Source: Heligmosomoides polygyrus polygyrus (lineage: Eukaryota; Nematoda; Chromadorea; Rhabditida; Heligmosomidae). Taken from it: a DNA stretch of 64,000 nucleotides. The notes beneath the pieces are model-generated. The model did no database searches. It was not told the DNA's origin and saw only the letters and a program-made list of their open reading frames with translations. Where the stretch lies: positions 60,538,034-60,602,033 of the forward strand of contig OX377202.1 in the NCBI GenBank assembly GCA_947396885.1. The letters run 5' to 3'. Position 1 is the stretch's first letter. Every line of letters starts with the position of its first letter. Shown here piece by piece: positions 33,759-45,829 of this stretch. The translations under genes and the position numbers were made by a program.

Positions 33759-36700
33759 CAGGGTCAAGCTTGAGGTTCGGGAATCGAAAGGGGGGTCGTG
33801 CTGTGGCCTCGTCTGAAGGGGGGGGGGTCGTGCTCTTCCGGTTTTGGCAGAGGATTCTCTCTTATTCTTCAGGTTCTTTGGTGATTTTTTTAATTCTTTA
33901 TAAGTTGTTTTTTCCAGGAATGCTTACGAAGGTGTGGAGTCTCTCCTTCGTTTGTAAAAATTAATATAACAAGTTTCAAATAATGATTGTATTACTCGCT
34001 AGAAATACAGATTTTCCGCCGGCAGATTTGGAGTCAATGAGAACTTTCAATTTTTCAGTTGTTGTTTTTTTCAGGAAGTCATGGACGCGACAGTTTTCTG
34101 CCTGAACGAGCGACATCTACGTCCTAAATTGCAGTTTATAAAATTTGAAGTGTCAATTGCTAAGGAAAATTAGGAGCTTTTCCTACAAGATTTTTGGAAG
34201 CACTCTTCGAAGCGATGACCGAATGGCAACCGAGGATGGACTTGTCACGGAACTAATTTTCTCTCTTCTGCTGGAAACAACATCAGAAAGTGAAGTTGTA
34301 CCCAATAAAGTTTTAATCCACCGGTTGACACAATGGAATAGAAGGTGTTTTTGTGAGACAATCTTCTGTATAAACAGACGCTCCGATTTGTACCATTTGC
34401 CGAAAAAATTCGACACCGTTAATCACATGGAAGCCGCTATTTTTACAAGCTGCTTTTTAAAGCGTAGAACCCACACCTCTTACAGTTTTAAAAGCTCTGT
34501 GAATTTTTCAGAGATGTCGCACAAACTCCGAAATATGGTAGGTCACGTGGAGCCATTTGCGTTCTCCGATATCACCGATCGCCACTGAAGGACGGACTTC
34601 TTGCGGCAAAAAAATTTCTACCTTCTGGAGGAAGAGCATCAGAGAGTGAAAATTGGGCCATCTTAGAGCCCAAGATGTGATTAATATGCAATCATAAACT
34701 AAGCTTCTTTGCAGCGATCTGCGATATGATTAGGGCTGATCGTATTTAAATTTTTCGCTTTTCAAGAAAAATTAATTAATTTTTACCTGAAGCAGATCAC
34801 CCACACAGTTGAAATCTTGCCACAAAAAGTTTCAATTCTTGTTTAATGCACAGTGTAAAAATCATGGTTTTCTCAAACGAATAGACTGGATCGACCACTG
34901 GTCGATATGGCACCGACGTCATGGGAGCGACGAAATTCGACGTTCACAAAAATGACTATAACTCGGTAAGCTTTCCACAATTTTAAAAAGCCAATGGCTT
35001 TTTAAAAACTACAAGAAAAGGTATTTCATACGGTGTAAAAATCGGTTTTCAAAAACTAAATCTTCATAGGGGCGGAGGACTTCGATTTTTGTGCGAAAAA
35101 ATTTAAAGTGATATTGAATAATTAATCGTAACGTATCGTATCGTAAGTTTTTCGAGTTTTGCAAAAGCCAATAGCTATCTGGAAACTAGAGAAAAAGCGC
35201 TTTCAAACCATATAGAAATTTCTTTTCACCAGGGAGGTCTTCATAGGGGGCGGTAGGGGTTCGATTTCTGGTCCATTGTTGCAGAAATACATGCCAAAAA
35301 TCGAACCCCCTACCGCCCCCTATGAAGACCTCCCTGGTGAAAAGAAATTTCTATATGGTTTGAAAGCGCTTTTTCTCTAGTTTCCAAATAGCTATTGGCT
35401 TTTGCAAAACTCGAAAAACTTACCGAGTTACGATTAATTATTCAATATCACTAATTAATTTTTTTCGCACAAAAATCGAAGTCCTCCGCCCCTATGAAGA
35501 TTTAGTTTTTGAAAACCGATTTTTACACCGTATGAAATACCTCTTTTTTTAGTTTTTAAAAAGCCATTGGCTTTTTAAAATTGTGGAAAACTTACCGAGT
35601 TATAGTCATTTTTGCGAATGTCGAATTTCGTCGCTCCTATGACGACGGTGCCATATCGATCAGAGGTCAATACAATCTATTCGTTTCAGAAAACTATGAT
35701 TTTTACACTGTGCATTGAACAAGACTTGTCACTTTTTGTGCCAAGATTTCAACTGTGTTGGTGATCTGTATCAGGTAAAAATTAATTAATTTTTCTTGAA
35801 AAGCGAAAAATTTAAATGCGATCAGCCCTAATCATATCGGAGATCGCTGCGAAGAAGCTCAGATTTTTACTGTGTAATACTCATGACTTAAAAATATATG
35901 AAGCACAATTTCACTTTCGCGTGTTCTTTCCTTGAGAAGATTGAAAAATTTTCCGCGAGAAGACCACCCTCAGTCTCCATCGATGATATCGACGAACGCA
36001 ATGGCTCCACGTAACCTACCATATTTCGGAGTTTGTTCAACGTCTCTGAAAAATTTATAGAGTTTCTAAAACAATAAGAAGTGTGGATTCTACGCTTTAA
36101 AAAGCAGGAACCATGCTTCCATGTGATTAACGGTGTCGAAAATTTTCGGCAAATGACACAAATCGGAGCGTCTGTTCATACAAAGGATCGTTTCAGAAAA
36201 ACAGGTTTCATTGTCATGTGTCAAACGAGGGCTTAAAATTTTATTGGGAACAACTTCACTTTCTGATGCTGTTTCCAGCAGAAGAGAGAAAATTATTTCC
36301 GTGACAAGTCCATCCTCCGGTTGCCATTCCGTCATCGCTTCTGAGAGTTACTAAAAAATGTTGTGGATAAAGCACTTAAGTCAGCTTTAGCAATTAACAC
36401 TTTGCATTGTATAGAGTACAATTTCGAATGCAGATGTTGCTCCTTCACGTACAAAAATATTCCGTGTTCACGAGATGCTCAGAAAGCCTGAAAAGTTGAA
36501 CTCGTTGTGATTAATTCGACAGCTGCTCTCAAAAGTGCTTTATTTTCAACTGTAAACAAACAAAATATTATTATCAGAAGATTACATAAACAAAACCTTC
36601 ATCAGTGTTTTTTCTAACAAATTACTAAATCAAACAGTTGTCCTCTTTCTTGATACAGTCGACGCTGCACCTGGAAAGAAGGACCTATTAAAGGGTACAA

Positions 36701-36844
36701 AAATTGCATAGAAAATTTTAAAAAATCAACGCGGATAGGAAATAAAACGGTGGTCTAAACAAGGGGGGAGGGTCGTACCAGATCCGCTCTGGGAGGGGGG
36801 GGTCGTAAATTTTCGGCAAAAATCGAACCCTACGCTTGACCCTG
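33759..36844. mobile_element. hAT-like palindromic element, copy 2 (CAGGGTCAAGC family)
   Basis: Ends CAGGGTCAAGC and GCTTGACCCTG with a perfect 8-bp target duplication ATCAGGGT (33751-33758 and 36845-36852), a hAT signature. The interior is a giant palindrome centred at ~35282. The arms are nearly perfect for ~90 bases next to the centre (35180-35267 and 35298-35385) and diverge outward to about 34010 and 36510. Matching frames near 34145 (+) and 36335 (-) are just the two arms. G-rich blocks ending in GGGTCGT lie inside each end. No transposase is encoded. Confidence 0.88.
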
Positions 36845-39679
36845 ATCAGGGTGGACACCAGCTACTTTAAAGTCCTTGTGTAACGTATCAGCCCAGCGCT
36901 GCTTCGGGCGTCCTCTAGGCCGTTTTCCAGACACTACGAAGTTAAGGCCTATCTTACGGACGCTGTCTTCCTTTCCACGCAGAACGTGGCCGTACCATCG
37001 TAAGCGAGCTTCACGCATCTTGTCCGCTATCGGCGCGACACCGAACTTCTGCCGAATAGCCTCGTTTCGGATGCGGTCCAGGCGCGTGACTCCAGCCATC
37101 CAGCGCAGCATCTTCGTTTCCATTACGCTGAGGCGACTTTCCGTTTCCTTTGTGACAGGCCAACACTCAGCTCCGTACATCGCTACCGGCCGGACGACGG
37201 TTTTGTAGATCTTCGACTTTAAGCGCTCTGGCATCTTCTTGTCGCAGAGTACTCCAGTCAACGAGCGCCACTTCGACCAAGCTGCACTCACGCGTGAGTT
37301 CACTTCAACCATCAGACTGCCATCAGAGGCTATTGCTGATCCCAGGTATTTAAACACCGAAGTGCGTGCAAGCTCAGTACCGTTAATCTTAATGGAGCCG
37401 GACTCATTTACGTCAGTCGTGAAATACTCGGTCTTCTTGACGTTCAATTTGAGTCCGAACATGGCCAGGCGGTCGCACCAAGCTTGCACCTCTCGCTCGA
37501 GCTCACCTTTGTCTTCGCAGGCGAGCATCACGTCATCAGCATATAGCAACGTCCAAGGGACGGGCTTCTGAAGATCTCGCGTAATGGCATCCATTACGAC
37601 AACAAAGAGGAGTGGGGAAAGCGCAGATCCTTGGTGCACCCCAACAGAGATGGGAAACTCCGTCGAGGTTCCTGCTGCCGCTTGCACACGACTCTTTGGA
37701 CAAGAGTATAGCATTCGCACCCACTCTACAAGTTCTTCGGGAACACCGTGCTGTCGTAGGGCGTACCATATAACCTCACGCGGTACGCGATCGAAGGCCT
37801 TCTCCAAGTCGAGAAAGGCAAGATGCACCGGCCTCTGTTTCTCGCGATGCTTCTCTACCAGAAGACGGGTGGCATGTATGGCATCGATAGTGCCACAACC
37901 AGCCACGAAGCCGCACTGATTGCTGGAAAGCTTGACGATACCGCGAATTCGGCTATCGAGGATTCGCTCGAAGATCTTCATGCTGTGCGAGAGCAACCGA
38001 ATCGGACGGTAATTTGAGCAGTCTGCAGGGCTGCCCTTCTTCTTCCAAATCGGGATCGTCGTACTTTCCTGCCAAACATCAGGCACCTTCTTCTCCGCTA
38101 CAACCTGGTTGAAAAACTTGGCCAACCACTCAGCAGAGTAGCAGAACTTCGACTTCCATAAGTCAGCTGGCAAGTCATCTGGACCAGTCGCCTTGCCCGG
38201 TCTCATCATCCTCAGAGCCGCGTCAGTTTCCTCCACAGTGATTTTGTGGACGGGACCGTGGATAGGAGCCACAGAAGGGACGGCCGGATGAGGGAACTCT
38301 TCAGTCGAAATTCCCTCGAAATAATCGCACCATCGCTTCAAGGCCTTTTTGCGCTCTGTCAGAAGATGGCCGTTCTCATCATTGATGCCAAAGAACTTCT
38401 CTATATCCTCGGATTGGCGATGACGGTTTTTCGCAAGTCGGTACAGATACCGCTCGCCATCGCGCGACTCAAGCTTTTCGTAGACATCATTGTAATGAGT
38501 GGCTTTTGCTATGGCCACAGCCTTCTTGGCAGCTTTTTTCGCTTCGTGGTACTTTTGCCAATTATTGGCGGTCTTGTCGCCGAGAAACACATGATAAAGC
38601 GCTTTCTTCTCTCGAACCTTTTCTTTCACATCGTTCGTCCACAGCCATGCCTGCATGTCGACCTTTCGTCGTCCAGGCTTCGTAGTGCCAAGTTCTGACC
38701 TCGCAGCTTGAAGTATCGCGTCGGTCGCTTTCTTCCAAGTTTCGTCGACAGTCGTGACTGTCGGTAACCGTACGCGAGAAATCACAGCTGCTTCTTTCTC
38801 TTTCATTCGCCACCACTTGATTCTTGCAGCACCGCATCGCTCAACCTGCTGCAGCCTCGGAGGAGCGATCTTCAAAGTACAGATCAGCGGACGATGCTGT
38901 GGGGCGACCGTTTCATACGGCACGATCTTCGCGTCTGTGACGAGATTTCGGTCACGATCTCTCACAAGGACGAAGTCTATCTGCGTCTTGGTGTTCCCAC
39001 TATAGAACGAGATAAGGTGGGAGTTGCGTTTGCGAAACACGGTGTTCATTATGGTGAGGTTATGCGAATCCGCATATTCAAGGATACGCTCACCATCTGT
39101 GTTACGCAACCCATAGCCGAATCCACCATGACAGCTGTACCCGTCTTTCGTAGCGCCTACGTGCCCATTGAGGTCACCAGCGACGATGATGACGTCCTTC
39201 GACGTTACCTCTGCTGTCTTCTCATCAAGCAGGCTCCAAAACTCATCCTTGGCTTGATCGGAACAGCCAGTCTGCGGAGCATACGCAGAGAAGAAGTGGA
39301 AGAGTCGCTCCTTAGCGGCGACAACGATCTTCATCAATCGATCGTCAAAGCGCTCGACGCTTACAATCGAGTCTCGGAAACGCTCGGAGACGATTATACC
39401 AACACCACTGGTGGTCCTGGGACTTCCACATAGAACGGCCTTGAAGCCACGTCCTATGTCCCTTGACTTGCGGCAGGACCACCTCGTCTCCTGCACTGCA
39501 CAGAAATCAACTCTTCTACGCTCCAGTGCTTCTACCAACTCGCAAGAGCGGCCCGTCAACGTACCCACATTCAGCGTTGCTACGCGGGTCCTGCTTACGT
39601 TACGGGACTTTCGGACTAGCTCAGTTGCCCCCGATGCCGTCCTCGCACCAGGGACCCTCGCATACTTCTCACACTCGCA
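36830..39679 (-). CDS. RTE endonuclease/reverse transcriptase (C-terminus interrupted by insertion)
   Basis: A single-frame protein of 912 residues from 39568 (open 37 codons further upstream), the largest coding region here. The N-terminal ~230 residues are an APE-type endonuclease that nicks the target: QETRW (Glu27), AGDLNG (Asp132, Asn134), TQIDFV (Asp198) and PQHRP (His225). The reverse transcriptase spans roughly 430-745: NYRPIRLL (519-526), FLDLEKAFD motif A (Asp587), HQGSALSP motif B (Gln646) and LLYADD motif C (Asp678, Asp679). A C-terminal RWYGHVLR and KRPRGRPKQRW block follows. There is no separate ORF1, as usual for RTE. True coding stops at about 36853. The last three residues come from the inserted element, and the original C-terminus resumes at 33750. 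Confidence 0.92.
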   Translation of the reverse strand, partial: CECEKYARVPGARTASGATELVRKSRNVSRTRVATLNVGTLTGRSCELVEALERRRVDFCAVQETRWSCRKSRDIGRGFKAVLCGSPRTTSGVGIIVSERFRDSIVSVERFDDRLMKIVVAAKERLFHFFSAYAPQTGCSDQAKDEFWSLLDEKTAEVTSKDVIIVAGDLNGHVGATKDGYSCHGGFGYGLRNTDGERILEYADSHNLTIMNTVFRKRNSHLISFYSGNTKTQIDFVLVRDRDRNLVTDAKIVPYETVAPQHRPLICTLKIAPPRLQQVERCGAARIKWWRMKEKEAAVISRVRLPTVTTVDETWKKATDAILQAARSELGTTKPGRRKVDMQAWLWTNDVKEKVREKKALYHVFLGDKTANNWQKYHEAKKAAKKAVAIAKATHYNDVYEKLESRDGERYLYRLAKNRHRQSEDIEKFFGINDENGHLLTERKKALKRWCDYFEGISTEEFPHPAVPSVAPIHGPVHKITVEETDAALRMMRPGKATGPDDLPADLWKSKFCYSAEWLAKFFNQVVAEKKVPDVWQESTTIPIWKKKGSPADCSNYRPIRLLSHSMKIFERILDSRIRGIVKLSSNQCGFVAGCGTIDAIHATRLLVEKHREKQRPVHLAFLDLEKAFDRVPREVIWYALRQHGVPEELVEWVRMLYSCPKSRVQAAAGTSTEFPISVGVHQGSALSPLLFVVVMDAITRDLQKPVPWTLLYADDVMLACEDKGELEREVQAWCDRLAMFGLKLNVKKTEYFTTDVNESGSIKINGTELARTSVFKYLGSAIASDGSLMVEVNSRVSAAWSKWRSLTGVLCDKKMPERLKSKIYKTVVRPVAMYGAECWPVTKETESRLSVMETKMLRWMAGVTRLDRIRNEAIRQKFGVAPIADKMREARLRWYGHVLRGKEDSVRKIGLNFVVSGKRPRGRPKQRWADTLHKDFKVAGVHPDQGQA

Positions 39680-39687
39680 TCCGCAGT

Positions 39688-42600
39688 ATACACTGGATCC
39701 GAATAAATCATTTTAGGATATCCGATCCGGATATCCTTACCCGAATCATCCAAAAATCCGGAGTTTGAGAAATGCGATGAATCGAATAAAATTGGATAAC
39801 CCGTTCAATTTCCTCGTTCCATCTTGAAATCGTCACTTTAGATAAAAGCACATTCAAAACGAAGCCAGTCGCGCCCCACTGTGAAATAGTGTCGTAATGA
39901 CTGGAACACGTTTAGCACGCTGCTGAGCGCTACGTCGATCTTGACATCTTTTTCTTCAAACATCATGTTGCGTTGCCGGGGACAGGAAGAACGGGGACTG
40001 AAAAGGGAAGGGTCTGAAGCGTATGTCTGAACGGAGAGCGAGTCATATAGGAAAAGTCCCCACCACTCAATTAATATAAAAATGTGTTTCTTTTTTGCTA
40101 AGTCATTAAACCCAAGGAGTAGGGGTCCTTGAAGTTACAGTGGATTTGCGCTTCACGAGTTGTACGCCCGCGATGCGTCTGCCGGCAAGCGTGCTGTGGA
40201 GAGTAACTTCCTTGCAACTTCTTTGTTACTGACCGGTTTTTAAACCAAAAGGCCATGAGAAACCTATCTATACTTCAACATAATAATGTATAAACTTTAA
40301 GAGTCAGTGATACACAGTCACAAAGTGCATGAAACGGACGGAAGCACTGATCACAATGCGGACAGCGTATAAAGGCTACAGACTCAGATCGCTTCCAGAC
40401 ATGGACCAATGACATCGGCTCCATGGACGAAATGCAATTGAAGACGTACCATTTCCTCAAAAACAAGAGTTCTACCCGAGGACGTCATCATATGTCCACT
40501 GCTTGCTAGTCTTTTCACGTCTATCAGTTCATCTTGCGGATTCCAATATTGTTCTTGTTTTTCACCACTTCCAGTTGTTCGTCTTCGTCAACTACAAGTT
40601 GATGTGCTTCGAAGTCCTTTAGTTTGCTGGCCATCCGTTCGGCCAGCTTGATTCCTTCCCTCGAACGCTTCTTGTCTAAAGGTGGGCCACACTTCAGCGT
40701 GAGCAGGTGGATCACCAGGGATGAGCGGATTAACCGTTATCCGTTATCCGGTTTCCGGGGGGGGTTGGCCTATCCGTTTTGTTGTTCGTTATCCGTGTCA
40801 AAATCGCCGAATAGCGAATAACAAATTACATGACTCCTAGGTTTGAGCGCGGTGATGGGTGGACCATGTAAAGTACCCTTCACGAACGTAAGAGTGGTTG
40901 CCAAAAACAGCGGAAGTCGTTCAAATCCAGGAGGGTTAGTTGAGGATCTCCTCACTTGAGAACTGGTTACATACCTTTAAAGATACCTCAATTCTATCCT
41001 TTCAGAGTCGCTAAACATGTGCCATTGATGAGGCCTATTAAGCATAGCATTGCTCATTATTCTCCAGTCATGCATACCAAGAAGGCATACAAACTGCTAC
41101 TAGCGACCGTTAAAAGTGCAGGGCCTGGCTCAATCTACCATAGAATGAATTTTTACCGCCGACCTTTGCGCCGTGTCATATGTGGCTCCACTATTGCAGT
41201 GTGTTCGATTTGCTTGCATGCGGCAGAGGTATGCTTTTAGTCATATGCTGCTGCTTTTAGTCATGTGAACCGCCAAACAAATACCGCAATACAGCAGTGA
41301 ATACGAGCGAAAGGGAAATAGGTTCAATTCGGATACATTGAGGGAGCGACTTCTCCATTAAACATTTTAGCGGTACAACAAACTGTACTAAATAAACTTA
41401 GAATCGCGGGTGCTGCAAGACATGCAGATTCGTTATATTTGTGAGTTTTCTAGTTCTCTATTACACAGGGAACCACTCCCTTTTTGAATGCGTCGGATAA
41501 TTCTGCCCTTCTGGATGTCATGAGTCCTTAAATGTGTGATTGGCCTGCACAATTGCTTGCTCTTATCACCAGATAGAAAGTTAGTATTGTATCTATCCCA
41601 GATAATTCCATGTTCAAGTACCCTAGATTTCGGGGTGCTATAGGGCAGCAACAACAATAACTGTTATTATAATGGTGTAGAATCAAGATTGTTATGTGGA
41701 CTTTATTCGGGTGCACCTCTCCAGCCTTCTTCATAGCATGGAAAAGTCAAGAGACATCGTGAGAATCGCTCTTGCGAGGATCAATCTATTTTCAGCAGCT
41801 TTAATTGAAAAAAGAACTAGGCGGCTGATAAATAGAACAATACAAGCAACCCTCTCGAAACAGGCGAAAGGCAGGAATGCTGCCCTTTGTTTGCCTTCCT
41901 TCTGATCAGCATCAAATCCCGTAGGGTGTCGTTAATCTGGCGACTGCACTACGTTTAAAAAACACTATCCAAATGTCTAGGAATGGTTACAAATTAACAG
42001 TGCTTCAACTCCTGATCTGCTGTTGAAATTAGAGCAATTTAAAACAAGTTTTAATTTTCGTTGTTTGTTCGTTATCCTTTTTTTCGTTATCCTGCCATTT
42101 TCCAGCAAAAATATCCGTTATCCGTTATCCGGGTTTCAAAATTTCATTATCCGCTCATCCCTGTGGATCACCACTCGACCGTCGGCGGACATTGTTGGTG
42201 TTCAGCAGACCTCTGGTTTCCAGGTGGCAGGCAATATTGAGGTAAAGAGTGTGTCGATGGCCGTTTAATTCAATTTGCGGAATCCACAGTCCACGTTTAA
42301 CATTTTAACCAGCTCTGACCTCACATCATGGTCTTTTTTGAAAATCCGAGCAGGATGGTTTTCCCGATGTCATTGTTCCATATAGGGAAGCAAACTGTGA
42401 GGAGCTGTAGCCTTTATACGCTGTTCGTATTTCGACCAGTACTTTGTTCCTGTGTATCATTGGTTGGCGCTGAACAATAAGAACAACTGGGAGTGGTGGA
42501 ATAACAAAAAGGAAAATTGGGGTCCGTAAGATGAACTGGTAGACGTACAAAGACTAGCAAGCATTGGACATATGATAACGTTTTCGGGTGAATCTCTTGT

Positions 42601-44130
42601 TTCGGGGGAAAGGGTACGCCTTCAATCGGATTTCGTCTATGGAGTCGACGTCATTGGTCCTTGTAGGGAAGCTATCTTCGATCCTATTGCTTTTATGCGC
42701 TGTCCGTGTTTTGACCAGTGCTGCTTCATGCCCGCGGTGCCTGTGTACAATTGGTGTTGAACATTTATACATAATCATGTTGTAACACCACAGCACGCAG
42801 CTAGAAAATTAGACAAAAAACCTCTGAAAATGGCATAGATGTTAGAAACCTTCAAATCTCAACCAATCAAAAGCGCAGCTGCGTAGAAGAATCCAACCCC
42901 CGACCTTCCTCACACGAATCAACGTCACCATTCACTGCGCTCCGAGCCGCTTGCCGGCGGAGGCATCGCGGTCTACAAAACCCCCAAACTCGTGAACCGC
43001 CGATTCCACTGTAACTTCAAGGAACCCCTACTCCTTGGGTTTAACGACTTGGCAAAAAATAAACACATCTTTATAGTAAATGAAGGGTGAGGATTCTTCC
43101 TATATGACTCGCCCTCCCTGATCAGACGTACTTTTCAGACCTTCCCTTATGACGGAGAAGGGATTATGCACGTACTCTGATCGGCACTTCACTATTTCAC
43201 ATTGTATAGTATTCGACGCAGATTTGGTCAGGGGTCACCATGTAGGGCAGCCCCATACCGCATTAAATTATTGTTCAACTCTGCTGTGTACTACTTCGTT
43301 AGTGAACTGCGTTAGGTTATTTCTGTTGTAATTTGACATTCACAACGGATGAAAATTACCGAATACAAGGCGACCCCTCCTCCCGACCCAATTTGCGCCC
43401 TTTTTTCTTGCCATAATCTCTTAAAGCATTCCTACTGGTGGCTGTGTATCGAAAAATTTACGACTAAAGGAAATACGCGATGCTCCACCACTCTCTTTTC
43501 GAGTTGAAATTTGCTGGATCTAATATAACGGGTGGTAGCTGATGATCGCCATCGATCCAAATCAATTCACGATAAACCGTTGCTGGACCACGCAATCCCT
43601 CATTATCTCTTATGTAATAATTCCCCGAGGTCCATCATCTGTGAGCGTGATGTAGATACTGTTGAATAGAAGACACGTGACCGGAAAAAAATTTATTTGA
43701 TTCAACCTATTTGCCTACCACACTCTACATGCTATGCAGAACACACGAAAGCAAAGCACATTTGTTCAGAAATCGAATAAGTAGTAGAAATAGTAAGAGA
43801 AATGGAACTGGAAAGTTCGCAAATTTTATGTGTAAGAAAAGAGGGGTGAGAAGTGAGATACTTTCGATGCATGCACTGTTGGTTGCTGTTGTTGTCGTTA
43901 AAGAATATGTTCCTCTTTTAAGAATGGTAGTATTCTGATAAACTGCATCTTACGTTAATTAGTCGGATATCCGAAATCCGGGGTCTCCGAAATTGGCATT
44001 ATTATAGTCATCCAAAAATTCGGTGTCCACACAATTGCTTTTATCCGATTCATTCAAAATCCGGGGTCCGCAAAATCGCTCGTATCCGAATTATCCAATT
44101 ATCCGACGATTTTCGATCAGATCCAATGTA
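39688..44130. mobile_element. ~3-kb TATACAYTGGAYCC element, copy B, with hAT insertion
   Basis: The left end TATACACTGGATCC follows the right RTE duplication. The right end GATCCAATGTA meets the mariner-type element at 44131, which appears inserted at the terminal TA. Long internal inverted arms are visible (about 40010-40560 and 42490-43140), for example AAACCCAAGGAGTAGGGGT near 40109 and its complement near 43023. Subterminal 'ATCCGAATCATCC' units match copy A. Removing the hAT MITE leaves ~3.0 kb, equal to copy A. No coding frame is assigned. Confidence 0.7.
40716..42163. mobile_element. hAT MITE, copy 2 (CAGGGATGAGC family)
   Basis: Same ends and layout as 21702-23160. Perfect 8-bp duplication TGGATCAC (40708-40715 and 42164-42171). 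It is 1,448 bp, within 11 bp of copy 1. It interrupts a minus-strand frame (40524-40715, LTLKCGPPLDKKRSREG...) that continues in sequence at 42172 once the insert is removed, so it is younger than copy B. Confidence 0.9.
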
Positions 44131-45145
44131 TTAGGTTGTCCCACAAGTCCTTGCAGTATTTTCAACGATTCACTGCAGATTTCGCCGGCGGTCTCTTGCG
44201 TAGCGCTGCATAACTTTTGAAAGAAAATGATTTGCTCTATCAGATCATATATTGCATTTCTTTTTTCATCATGAATATTTTCAATTTTTAGGTCGTTGAA
44301 GTGAAAAGTGAAAAAGTAGCCATTTGCGCACTTGCTCTCTCCGCTTAGGTTTGTAATTTTTCGCGCAGTTTTCTATAGCATTTGGAAGACAATGTTTTGT
44401 ACAACAAGAATATGTGTTAGTGATATTTGCTCATTTGTCATTTGTTGATTTTTAGGTCATCAAATTGGTACGTCCGAAGGAGGATGGTTATTTTGCCGAC
44501 AGCTCCTGCTCTCTGGTTGGACTTTTGGGTTGGCGTTATACGTCATTCGAAAGAGAATGTCTTGCTCTATAAGAATATGCGTCGCGTTTATTGATCTCTA
44601 TTGAATATCAACGAAATGCCAAAAAGAGAAAAATCGTCTTCACCAACAACTCCTTCTCCTTCTTCAGTTGTTGATATTCGACAGAAATCAGCGTAAGCCA
44701 ATAAACGCGACACAAATTTTTACTGAGCAAGACATCCTCTTCCAAACGACATAGAACACTAAGCAAAAAAGTCCAACCACAAAACCGGAGTTTTGGTAAA
44801 AATTCGGACGGAAAAGTCGGAATTCCCAACTTGATGGCCTAAAAATCAATAAAGGCAGGTGAGAAAATAGGACCAACACATATTCTTGTAGTGCAGAACA
44901 TTGTCTTCCAAGTGCTATAAAAAACTGTGCAAAAAATTACAAACCTAAACGGAGAGAACAAGTGCGCAAATGGCTACTTTTTCACTTTTTCACTTTTCAC
45001 TTCAACGATCTAAAAATTGACAAAATTCACGACGAAAAAGAAATGCAATGCATATTCTGATAAAGCAAATCATTCTCTTTCGAAAGCTATGCGGCGCTAT
45101 GCAAGAGACTGCCGACGAAATCTGCAGTGAATCGTTGAAAAAAAA

Positions 45146-45430
45146 TCGCCGGAATGTGTGTAGATTCCAGTCCGAGATACCCTGTAGAACCAGATCTTTC
45201 CTCAATATCGTTTGTAACTCGGTTATACCAGCATTGCCCACAGGCCATACGGCCCAACCAGACCAGTGGTCAATCGCTATCCGCACGGATAACACTTTCA
45301 TCTAATATTCAACTACATACTATTAGACAGTCAGATAGACCGTCAACTCCACTTTAGGTGGTTAAACAATTCGAAAATAAATAGAAGAACAAATAAAAAA
45401 TAAAAAATAAAATAAAATAAAAATCACCGT
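45146..45430 (+). repeat. Possible truncated retroelement 3' end with A-rich tail
   Basis: Starts exactly where the mariner right arm is broken and ends in a run of AATAAAAAATAAAATAAAA (45375-45425). The short frame (45154-45357) has no recognisable motif. Confidence 0.3.
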
Positions 45431-45829
45431 GTTGCGAAAAAAGAAAAAACCCAAGTTAGCCAGACTTTCTAGCTGTTTACGCTTACTGTTCAGCTCATTA
45501 TCAGTATCGTCAATAAGTTAGGTAATAGACTCTTTATAAAGGCTCGCTGCTTACTTTTTAGAAAGTACCAAATCTACATGTTTTCTTCACAAAAGGTTGT
45601 AGGTTGTACTTTCCCTGCCTTTAGGTAGGTTTCCACCTTTTATTCCTTCGGCACCTTCATGCACCCTCACTTTTGCACATGGCTGTGCCGATGGGGTTAT
45701 ACAAGAAGTTACTGGCACGGGAGGGTAAGTACTACGCCTCCGGTTCAGCCATTATCTTCGGGAGTGCCAACCCCGGGAGGCAGCCCCTCCAAAACCTCAT
45801 GGCAACCTTCCCACTCGTTGGGGACTTAG

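Larger units (their letters stand above)
33661..39678 (-). mobile_element. RTE-clade non-LTR retrotransposon, nearly intact, with an internal hAT-like insertion
   Basis: Minus-strand element flanked by a perfect 16-bp target duplication ATCCGCAGTATACACT (33645-33660 and 39679-39694), the mark of target-primed reverse transcription. The 3' tail is a short (GAA)n-like run (33661-33676). The body is ~2.9 kb after removing the 3,086-bp element at 33759-36844 that splits its C-terminus. The 5' end is truncated inside the coding region: the frame is open to 39679 with no ATG, whereas the related copy at 1-2042 extends further. It landed at the junction between copies A and B. Confidence 0.9.

Noticed and set aside
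34145..36335. Similar protein frames at 34145-34588 (+) and 36090-36335 (-) as a duplicated gene pair
   Set aside because: They are the two arms of one palindrome. Similarity is at DNA level, with no conserved domain.
38246..39433. Plus-strand frames of 150-179 residues
   Set aside because: Antisense shadows of the well-supported RTE protein.
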